A stretch of DNA of 15,262 nucleotides from Sphingomonadales bacterium UBA6171 (lineage in GTDB: Bacteria; Pseudomonadota; Alphaproteobacteria; Sphingomonadales; Sphingomonadaceae), in assembly GCA_002422985.1 (NCBI GenBank), contig DITZ01000110.1, positions 1-15,262 on the forward strand, written 5' to 3'. Positions 7,246 to 13,210 of the stretch are shown here, in pieces. A program made the position numbers and the translations under genes. The notes beneath the pieces are model-generated. The model did not search any database, had not been told where the DNA came from, and saw only the letters and a list, made by a program, of their open reading frames with translations. The number at the start of each line of letters is the position of its first letter. Positions within the stretch are counted from its first letter, which is position 1.

Positions 7246-7785
7246 ATGACCTTTGCCAAATTGCTCGTGGTGCCCGCCATCCTGCTTTCTGCCGGCAGCG
7301 CCAGCGCCGTCACCTATGTGTTCGAAGCGTTCAGCTCGTTCGGCCGCGGCCCGAACGACACGACCACCTATTCGGGCGGCTTCGAAGTGACGCTGGCAAG
7401 TCCCATTACCGTCGACACGGTTCTGCCTTTGGCTTCGCTGACCAGCTGCACGGTTTTTGCAAGCTTCGGCAATCCGGTGTGCATCGATCAGGAAATCCTG
7501 TTTGGCTTTTTCGCCGACAGTGTCACCATCTCGCATTCGTTCAGTAATCCGGATGACAATGATGCCGGGGGCAATTTCTATTATTTCGACATCGCAGCCA
7601 TGACCACGAACGGGGTTTATGAGACGATCCTGTTCGGCGCCGATCAGGCCGGCCGGCTGACCGTTACCGGCGCGCGCGATCCCAGCGGGCCGGTGGTGCC
7701 GGAGCCCGCCACCTGGGCGATGCTGATTGCCGGTTTCGGCCTTGTTGGTGCAACGATGCGCCGCCGGCGCGCTGCCGTCGCCTGA
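7246..7785 (+). CDS. PEPxxWA-CTERM sorting-signal secreted protein
   Basis: A 179-residue exported protein of unknown function. An N-terminal signal peptide spans about residues 1-21 (hydrophobic core, then SASA before VTYVF). The C-terminus from about 151 holds VPEPATWAMLIAGFGLVG, a transmembrane helix, followed by MRRRR. This is the PEPxxWA-CTERM tripartite signal processed by exosortase/archaeosortase-type enzymes in sphingomonads and related bacteria. No exosortase gene is in the window. The middle domain is aromatic- and Asp/Asn-rich with two cysteines (in LTSCTVF and PVCIDQ) that could form a disulfide; I do not recognise it. GGGGGA lies 8 bases before the ATG. The gene is divergent from the helicase and ends at a strong terminator, so it is probably monocistronic. 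It is likely sorted to the envelope or to exopolysaccharide. Confidence 0.88.
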   Translation: MTFAKLLVVPAILLSAGSASAVTYVFEAFSSFGRGPNDTTTYSGGFEVTLASPITVDTVLPLASLTSCTVFASFGNPVCIDQEILFGFFADSVTISHSFSNPDDNDAGGNFYYFDIAAMTTNGVYETILFGADQAGRLTVTGARDPSGPVVPEPATWAMLIAGFGLVGATMRRRRAAVA

Positions 7786-7815
7786 CGCGCACGTCGCGAG
7801 GTTCAACCCGATTTG

Positions 7816-7844
7816 GGGCGGTGCCACAGGGTGCCGCCCTTTTT
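7816..7844 (+). terminator. Rho-independent terminator of the PEPxxWA gene
   Basis: A 10-bp stem (7816-7825 with 7830-7839, including two G-U pairs) has a 4-base loop ACAG and is followed at once by five T residues (7840-7844). It lies 31 bases past the stop codon of the PEPxxWA gene and before the S46 peptidase gene, so it should separate the two transcripts. Confidence 0.85.
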
Positions 7845-7874
7845 CGTTGGTGGGCGGTTTATTGGAGGCTGGCG

Positions 7875-7903
7875 TTGACATCCCCACGTGCTGCGGGGCA
7901 CGA
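7875..7903 (+). promoter_or_regulatory. Possible promoter for the S46 peptidase gene
   Basis: A perfect TTGACA at 7875-7880 lies between the upstream terminator and the peptidase gene. The -10 position 17 bases later (about 7898-7903) has no good TATAAT match, which is common in GC-rich alphaproteobacteria. Initiation here would suit a translation start at 7936 better than the earlier in-frame starts. Weak evidence. Confidence 0.25.
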
Positions 7904-7935
7904 CCCCTTGCATGAACAGCAACCGAAAGACTCCC

Positions 7936-10071
7936 ATGCGCGCACGCCTTCTTGCCTCCGCCATCTTTCTCATCTCCGCCCTGCCGGCGGTGGCCGCTGA
8001 AGGCATGTGGCTGCCGTCTCAGGCCCCCGCCATGGCAGAACAGCTGAAAAAGGCCGGTCTTGAAATCCCGGCCGCCGCGCTTGCCGATATGAACGCCGCG
8101 CCGATGAACGCCATCGCCTCGCTGGCTGGCTGTTCGGCGAGCTTCCTGTCGCCCAAGGGCCTGGTCGCCACCAATCACCACTGCGCCTATGGCTCCATCC
8201 AATATAATTCCTCGGCCGGCAATGATCTGCTGACCAATGGTTTCCTGGCAAAAACGCTGGCCGATGAACTGCCGGCCGCGCCCGGCAGCCGCGTGCTGGT
8301 GATGGAGGCGCTGACAGATGTGTCGGCCCCCATGCTGAAGGGCATAACGCCCGCTGTTACCGGCAAGGCCCGCACCGATATGGTGGAGGCAAACCGCAAG
8401 GCCCTCATCTCTGCCTGCGAACAGACCCCCGGCCGCCGCTGCGACGTGCGATCCTATTTTGGTGGCGGCACCTGGTATTTGCAGCGGATGATCGAAATCC
8501 GCGACGTGCGGCTGGTCTATGCGCCGGCCGGCAGCGTCGGCAATTATGGCGGCGAGATCGATAATTGGATGTGGCCGCGCCACACCGGCGACTTCTCCTT
8601 CTATCGCGCCTATGTCGGTGCAGACGGCAACCCGGCGGCGTTCAGCAAAGCCAATGTGCCCTATCAGCCGCGCGCCTTCCTGAAGCCCGCCACCGGCGAT
8701 TTGAAAGAGGGCGATTTCGTGATGATCGCCGGCTTCCCCGGCGTGACGGAACGCTATCGGACGGCGGCGGAAACCACCGCCTATTACAGCGACATCTATC
8801 CGACGCAGCAGCGGCTGCTGACGGAATATTCCGACCTGTTGATGCGCGAAAGCAAGACGGAGGCGGACCATATCGCCTATGCCTCGATCCTGAAGGGGTC
8901 AGACAATTACAAGAAGAAGATCAAGGGCCAGATGGATGCGGCGGTAACGGCCGATCTGGCCGGCACCAAGGCGCGCGCCGGCGCGGCGCTGAGCGAATGG
9001 GCCGCGCGGCCGGAAAACCGCCGCACGCATGCGCTGGCGATCAGCAATTATGACGCCATCATCAACGAGGAACTGGTCGCCACCCGCGCCACGCTGGTGA
9101 ACGGCACGTTGAACCGCGCGCAGCTGCTGTCGGCCGCGCGCCAGCTGTTCCGCTGGGCCAACGAACGCGCCAGGCCCGATGCCGAGCGCGAGCCCGGCTT
9201 TCAGGACCGCGACCGCCAGCTGCTGATCGACCGGCTGAATCTGATCGACCGCCGCTTTGTGGCGCGCATCGACCGGCTGGTGCTGGAACAGGCGCTGGCC
9301 GAAGTGCAGAAGCTGCCGGAAGCGCAGCGCAATCTGGCGCTGGAAAAAGCCATCGCGGAAATCGGCCTGGATCGCCTCTATGCCGGCACGCAGCTGACCA
9401 GCGCGGCCGAACGGCTGGCCTGGCTGGACCGGCCGGTGGAAGCCTTCGCCGCCTCTGAAGACCCGTTCATCCGCGTCGCCGTGGCGAGCTTCGCCGCCGA
9501 CATGGTGAGCGAATCGCGCATGAAGGACCGGCTTGGCCGCCTGCACGCCACCCGCGTGCCCTTTATGGCCGCCGTGCAGGCGCATGCCGCGGCACAGGGG
9601 CAACTGCTCTATCCCGATGCCAATGGTTCGCTTCGCTTCACCTATGGCCAGGTGCAGGGCCGGCCAATCGAGGATGGCAAGGCCTGGACGGCCTTTACCA
9701 CCCCGCGCGGCCTCCTGGAGAAGGAAAGCGGCAAGGAGCCGTTCAACAGCCCGGCCCGGCTGCTGGCAGCGGTGAAGGCGGGGAACTGGGGCAAATGGGC
9801 CTCGCCGGCGCTGGGCACGCTGCCGGTCAACAATCTCTCCACCACCGACATCACCAACGGCAACAGCGGCTCCGCCGTGCTGAACGCGCGCGGCGAATTT
9901 GTCGGGCTGGCGTTCGATGGCACGCTGGAAGGCATGTTGTCGGACTGGGCGGTGGACGATGCCACCAACCGCACCATCGCGGTGGACAGCCGCTATATCT
10001 TCTGGGTGATGGACAAGGTGGACGGCGCGCACCATCTGCTGCGCGAAATGGGGCTGACGCCTTCGCAGTAA
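7936..10071 (+). CDS. S46 family serine dipeptidyl-peptidase (DPP7-like)
   Basis: A 711-residue periplasmic dipeptidyl aminopeptidase that removes dipeptides from peptide N-termini. The start at 7936 gives a clean signal peptide (MRARLLASAIFLISALPAVA, then AEGMWLP, the usual S46 mature start). In-frame GTG at 7888 and ATG at 7912 would only add an untypical leader. The chymotrypsin-like triad is visible: His82 in TNHHC, Asp219 in RHTGDF, Ser644 in NGNSGS. IDNWMWP holds the residues that recognise the free amino group in this family. Gly662, 18 residues after the catalytic serine (AFDG), occupies the place of Arg673 in Porphyromonas DPP11. Gly there is typical of DPP7, which prefers hydrophobic P1 residues, whereas Arg selects Asp/Glu. 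Length is normal for the family. It likely supports peptide nutrition and is probably transcribed alone. Confidence 0.95.
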   Translation: MRARLLASAIFLISALPAVAAEGMWLPSQAPAMAEQLKKAGLEIPAAALADMNAAPMNAIASLAGCSASFLSPKGLVATNHHCAYGSIQYNSSAGNDLLTNGFLAKTLADELPAAPGSRVLVMEALTDVSAPMLKGITPAVTGKARTDMVEANRKALISACEQTPGRRCDVRSYFGGGTWYLQRMIEIRDVRLVYAPAGSVGNYGGEIDNWMWPRHTGDFSFYRAYVGADGNPAAFSKANVPYQPRAFLKPATGDLKEGDFVMIAGFPGVTERYRTAAETTAYYSDIYPTQQRLLTEYSDLLMRESKTEADHIAYASILKGSDNYKKKIKGQMDAAVTADLAGTKARAGAALSEWAARPENRRTHALAISNYDAIINEELVATRATLVNGTLNRAQLLSAARQLFRWANERARPDAEREPGFQDRDRQLLIDRLNLIDRRFVARIDRLVLEQALAEVQKLPEAQRNLALEKAIAEIGLDRLYAGTQLTSAAERLAWLDRPVEAFAASEDPFIRVAVASFAADMVSESRMKDRLGRLHATRVPFMAAVQAHAAAQGQLLYPDANGSLRFTYGQVQGRPIEDGKAWTAFTTPRGLLEKESGKEPFNSPARLLAAVKAGNWGKWASPALGTLPVNNLSTTDITNGNSGSAVLNARGEFVGLAFDGTLEGMLSDWAVDDATNRTIAVDSRYIFWVMDKVDGAHHLLREMGLTPSQ

Positions 10072-10100
10072 GGGCGGCGTGGCCGCTCTGGCGCAACGTC

Positions 10101-10198
10101 GCCGACCCCACCCCCGGCCCCTCTCCTAAAGGGGAGGGGAGAGTGTTGTGCTACCTTCCCCCCTCCCCTTGTACGGAGGGGCCGGGGGTGGGGTCGGC
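10101..10198. repeat. Dispersed palindromic element, copy 1
   Basis: A nested palindrome with perfect 22-bp outer arms (10101-10122 and 10177-10198) and perfect 11-bp inner arms (10129-10139 and 10160-10170). It fills the convergent gap between the S46 gene (ends 10071) and the AI-2E gene (ends 10213). The arms are G/C-run rich (GGGGCCGGGGGTGGGG). A second copy is at 11743-11831. It may act as a bidirectional transcription barrier, or be a REP/MITE-like repeat. No transposase is present. Confidence 0.9.
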
Positions 10199-10212
10199 CC
10201 ACAGGCGCCACC

Positions 10213-11226
10213 TCAGGCCGGCCGGTTCACCGGCCGCACCCACAATTCCTTCACCAGCGTCAAACCCACCACCGTCATCGGCACGGCAAGGATCACGCCC
10301 ATCGGCCCCAGCAGCACGCCGAACGCAATCAGCGAAAAGATGGTAAGCGCGGGCGGCAGTTCCGACACGCGGCTCTGAACCAGCGGCGTGACGATATTGC
10401 CCTGCACCTGCTGCACCACCACGATGGCAACCACCGTCCAGATGCCGGTTTCCGGGCTGATGGAAAAGCCCAGGATGATAGCCGGCGCGGCAACCACGAT
10501 GGTGCCGAGATAGGGCACAAACTCGCACAGGCCGGCCACCAGTCCGATGGCCGGCGCGGCGGGCAGGCCCACCAGCGATAAGGCGACGCTGGTGAACACG
10601 CCGATGAACAGCATAGAAATCGCCTGCGCCCGCAGCCAGGCGCCGATCGCCTCCATCACCGCCTTTGTCGTCTCTGCCGTCCTGGCACGCGCGCCGTGCG
10701 GCAGCAGCACCAGCACGCCTTCACCATAAAGTCTTGGCTGGGCGGCCAGATAGATGCCGGCAATCAGCACCACGACAAGGCTTGTCACCACGGTGGAGAG
10801 GCTGGCGATCACCGTTTGCAGCATGTTGACGACGCTGCCGCCATCGGGCGTCAGGGCACTGGCGTTTGTCAGGATGCGCTGGCCGACGCTGCTGGTGTGC
10901 AGCCAGTTTTCCGCAAATTTGAAGGCGGCGGGCAATTTGTCGAACAGGATGACGAACTGTTCGGTCATCATGGCGCCAAAGGCCCAGAATATAAAGATGA
11001 TCAAGATGATGGGCAGGGTCACCGCCAGCGACAGGGCAATCGCAAACGGCACACGCAGCCATTTCTTCAGCATGATCGCAAAGCGGAAGAACATGAAGGC
11101 CACCAGCGCGGCCGCCAGCAACAGCAGGATGAGGTCGGTCAGCCGCCAGATGATGACGGCAAAACCCGCCGCCAGCAGTGCCACCAGCGTCTGCCGAAAC
11201 ACCCGTCCGTCCGTCATTGCCGCCAT
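10213..11226 (-). CDS. AI-2E / PerM family transporter-like membrane protein
   Basis: A 337-residue polytopic inner-membrane protein of the AI-2E transporter family (PF01594; relatives include PerM, YdiK and TqsA). Hydrophobic helices occur near the N-terminus (TLVALLAAGFAVIIW and the adjacent LILLLLAAALVAFMFF) and at IALSLAVTLPIILIIFIFWA. After a more polar section, further helices include VVTSLVVVLIAGIYLA, the family-typical PAAPAIGLVAGLCEFVPYLG and IAFGVLLGPMGVILAVP. The ORF stays open far upstream, but the start at 11226 is preferred because AAGGAG lies 8 bases before that ATG and no conserved sequence precedes it. Family members export small molecules or act as Na+/H+ antiporters; the substrate here is unknown. 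It is divergent from the GtrA-like gene, 78 bases apart, and convergent with the S46 gene. Confidence 0.92.
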   Translation of the reverse strand: MAAMTDGRVFRQTLVALLAAGFAVIIWRLTDLILLLLAAALVAFMFFRFAIMLKKWLRVPFAIALSLAVTLPIILIIFIFWAFGAMMTEQFVILFDKLPAAFKFAENWLHTSSVGQRILTNASALTPDGGSVVNMLQTVIASLSTVVTSLVVVLIAGIYLAAQPRLYGEGVLVLLPHGARARTAETTKAVMEAIGAWLRAQAISMLFIGVFTSVALSLVGLPAAPAIGLVAGLCEFVPYLGTIVVAAPAIILGFSISPETGIWTVVAIVVVQQVQGNIVTPLVQSRVSELPPALTIFSLIAFGVLLGPMGVILAVPMTVVGLTLVKELWVRPVNRPA

Positions 11227-11304
11227 GGCATTTGCTCCTTCCATGCCTCCCTTAGCCTCGATGCCGCTCTTGACCAACCATGCTGCTTGCTCTTTGCCGG
11301 CGGG

Positions 11305-11688
11305 GTGAAGCCGCAATCCACAGCCATTGGTCAGGCGCTGCGCTTTGGCCTTGTCGCGCCGGTCATCTTTCTGGTGGACTGGGCGATTCTGGCCGGCCTG
11401 TCGGCGCTGGGCACCAGCCCCTATGCCGGACGCCTCCTGTCGCTGGCCGGCTCGGTGTGCGTCGGATTTTTCCTCAACCGCTGGTTCACCTTCCGCGCCG
11501 CCGGCCGGCCGACATGGGCCGAGGTGCGCGCCTATGCGCTGGCGGCGGCGCTGGGCATTGTCGTCAACTATCCCGCCTTCGCGCTGGCGGTGCGGCTGGG
11601 TGTAACGCACGCCGCGGCGATAGCAGCGGGGATGCTCTGCGCCGCCGCCGTCACCTTTTTTCGGTTCAAGGCGCTGTTCCGGACCTAG
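11305..11688 (+). CDS. GtrA-like small membrane protein
   Basis: A 127-residue four-helix inner-membrane protein of the GtrA/DPMS family. Helices are visible at about FGLVAPVIFLVDWAILAGL, LLSLAGSVCVGFFL, YALAAALGIVVNYPAFALAV and AAIAAGMLCAAAVTFF. The hallmark FLNRWFTF and the RFKALF C-terminus are present. GtrA-like proteins are linked to moving lipid-linked sugars across the membrane for polysaccharide or glycan synthesis. No glycosyltransferase gene is adjacent, which is unusual. The start is uncertain: no ATG fits, so GTG at 11305 is chosen for length and conservation; TTG at 11287 would add six residues. The ribosome-binding site is weak. Confidence 0.82.
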   Translation: MKPQSTAIGQALRFGLVAPVIFLVDWAILAGLSALGTSPYAGRLLSLAGSVCVGFFLNRWFTFRAAGRPTWAEVRAYALAAALGIVVNYPAFALAVRLGVTHAAAIAAGMLCAAAVTFFRFKALFRT

Positions 11689-11710
11689 GCGGACAGGGGC
11701 CGACCTTATG

Positions 11711-11750
11711 CAGCATTGCTGACCCCACCGCGCCGTTGCTGACCCCACCC
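11711..11750. repeat. 20-bp GCTGACCCC repeat, two copies
   Basis: Two adjacent 20-bp units (11711-11730 and 11731-11750; 16 of 20 identical) share TTGCTGACCCCACC. The first contains a 17-base exact match (11716-11732), in reverse complement, to bases 1-17. The second runs into the left arm of the palindromic element. It starts 22 bases after the GtrA-like stop codon. Confidence 0.85.
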
Positions 11751-11831
11751 CCAACCCCTCCGTGCAAGGGGAGGGGAGAGTGTAGCGCTTACTTCCTCCC
11801 CTCCCCTTGCACGGAGGGGCCGGGGGTGGGG
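11743..11831. repeat. Dispersed palindromic element, copy 2
   Basis: 35-bp inverted arms (11743-11777 and 11797-11831) differ at two positions (AA in the left arm where perfect pairing needs GG) and flank a 19-base loop. Arm sequence and the loop start (GAGAGTGT spanning the left arm/loop) match copy 1 at 10101-10198. Like copy 1, it lies between convergent genes, here GtrA-like and argG. A very stable hairpin in either transcript is expected. Confidence 0.9.
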
Positions 11832-11847
11832 GCGCGCCAATAACGCA

Positions 11848-11883
11848 CCCCCCGCCCAAACCACCCCCGCCAAAACTACCCCC
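11848..11883 (-). repeat. G-run repeat overlapping the argG stop codon
   Basis: On the minus strand (the argG mRNA sense), G-runs of 5, 5, 3 and 6 bases lie in two 15-bp units that match at 13 of 15 positions, plus a third partial unit. The first G-run is the end of the argG coding sequence. The spacing (loops of 10, 6 and 1 bases) allows a long-loop G-quadruplex. The sequence pattern is seen; folding is inferred. Confidence 0.5.
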
Positions 11884-13090
11884 GATCGCGCTGACCCAGC
11901 AGCCGCAGCCGCAGGGCGTTCAGCTTGATGAAGCCCTTGGCGTCGCGCTGGTCATAAGCGCCGGCATCATCCTCGAACGTCACGATCTTCGGGCTGTACA
12001 GGCTGAAGGGCGACTTCCGCCCCACGACCGACACGCTGCCCTTGTAGAGCTTCAGCCGCACCGTGCCGGTCACCTTGTCCTGGCTAAGGTCGATGGCGGC
12101 TTGCAGCATCTCGCGTTCCGGCGCGAACCAGAAGCCATTGTAGATCAGCTCCGCATAGCGCACCGCCAGCTCGTCTTTCAGATGCGCGGCACCCCGGTCC
12201 AGCGTGATCGATTCGATGCCGCGGTGCGCGGCGTGCCAGATGGTGCCGCCCGGCGTTTCATACATGCCGCGCGATTTCATGCCGACAAAGCGGTTTTCCA
12301 CCAGATCGAGCCGGCCGATGCCGTGCAGCTTGCCAAGATCATTGAGCTTTTTCAGCAGCGTGGCCGGCGACAGCCCTTCGCCGTTCACCGCCACCGGGTC
12401 GCCGCGTTCAAAGTCGATCATGATATATTCCGGCACATCGGGCGCGGTTTCGGGGTTGTCGGTGCGGGAATAGACATAGTCCGGCACTTCTTCCCACGGA
12501 TCTTCCAGCACCTTGCCTTCGCTTGACGTGTGCAGCAGGTTCGCGTCGGTAGAGAAAGGCGCTTCGCCGCGCTTGTCTTTCGCCACCGGAATCTGATGCT
12601 GTTCGGCGAACGCAATCAGTGCTTCGCGGCTCGTCAGGTCCCATTCGCGCCAGGGGGCGATGATGCGGATGTCGGGTGCCAGCGCATAATAGCCCAGCTC
12701 GAACCGCACCTGATCATTGCCCTTGCCGGTCGCACCATGGCTCACCGCGTCGGCGCCAACCATTTTGGCAATTTCGATCTGCCGCTTGGCGATCAGCGGC
12801 CGGGCAATGGAGGTGCCCAGCAGATACTGCCCTTCATACAGCGCGTTGGAGCGCATCATCGGCGCCACAAAATCCCGCACAAACTCCTCGCGCAGATCGT
12901 CGATGAAAATCTGCTTCACGCCCATCAGCTCGGCCTTGGCGCGTGCGGGTTCCAGTTCTTCGCCCTGCCCCAGATCGGCGGTGAAGGTCACCACCTCGCA
13001 GCCATATTCGGTTTGCAGCCATTTCAGAATGACCGACGTGTCGAGCCCGCCCGAAAACGCCAGAACCACCTTCTTCACATCACCAGCCAT
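11876..13090 (-). CDS. argG: Argininosuccinate synthase
   Basis: A 404-residue cytoplasmic enzyme joining citrulline and aspartate with ATP to give argininosuccinate, the penultimate step of arginine synthesis. The N-type ATP pyrophosphatase P-loop AFSGGLDTS is at 11-19. ADLGQGEE, the HGATGKGNDQVRFE nucleotide/citrulline motif, APWREW, EAPFSTDANLLHTSSEGK and MYETPGGTI are all present. Length and order are normal for the family, so the enzyme should be active. The ATG at 13090 is preferred over an in-frame TTG at 13105 because GGGA lies about 9 bases upstream and the family starts there. No other arg gene is adjacent. It is divergent from the penicillin-binding protein gene with a 120-base shared upstream region, and no obvious ArgR box was found. 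Confidence 0.98.
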   Translation of the reverse strand: MAGDVKKVVLAFSGGLDTSVILKWLQTEYGCEVVTFTADLGQGEELEPARAKAELMGVKQIFIDDLREEFVRDFVAPMMRSNALYEGQYLLGTSIARPLIAKRQIEIAKMVGADAVSHGATGKGNDQVRFELGYYALAPDIRIIAPWREWDLTSREALIAFAEQHQIPVAKDKRGEAPFSTDANLLHTSSEGKVLEDPWEEVPDYVYSRTDNPETAPDVPEYIMIDFERGDPVAVNGEGLSPATLLKKLNDLGKLHGIGRLDLVENRFVGMKSRGMYETPGGTIWHAAHRGIESITLDRGAAHLKDELAVRYAELIYNGFWFAPEREMLQAAIDLSQDKVTGTVRLKLYKGSVSVVGRKSPFSLYSPKIVTFEDDAGAYDQRDAKGFIKLNALRLRLLGQRDRG

Positions 13091-13170
13091 GGCTTCATCC
13101 CACAAGAAAAATGCCCGCGCCGCTTAGCCCCCCCGGTCCGCCGGCGCAATCTTCTCCGCCGCCATTCATC

Positions 13171-13199
13171 TTGTGGCAAGGGCCGCATCGGCTTATGTG
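13171..13199 (+). promoter_or_regulatory. Possible promoter for the class A PBP gene
   Basis: TTGTGG (13171-13176) and TATGTG (13194-13199) are separated by exactly 17 bases and lie just before the penicillin-binding protein ATG at 13211. Each hexamer matches consensus at only about half its positions. If real, the leader would be only a few bases long, consistent with the lack of a clear Shine-Dalgarno sequence. Confidence 0.2.
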
Positions 13200-13210
13200 A
13201 CCGCCATCCC

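Noticed and set aside
6637..8871. 744-residue open frame on the minus strand
   Set aside because: It crosses the helicase 5' end, the PEPxxWA gene and the S46 gene in conflicting frames, and part of it is helicase sequence out of frame.
11227..11859. N-terminal extension of the AI-2E gene to 11859
   Set aside because: The frame is open through the GtrA-like gene and a palindromic repeat, but the extra sequence has no membrane or family features, and a good ribosome-binding site marks 11226.
12530..13210. N-terminal extension of the penicillin-binding protein
   Set aside because: This open stretch is antisense to argG; the typical basic N-terminus and transmembrane anchor begin after the ATG at 13211.
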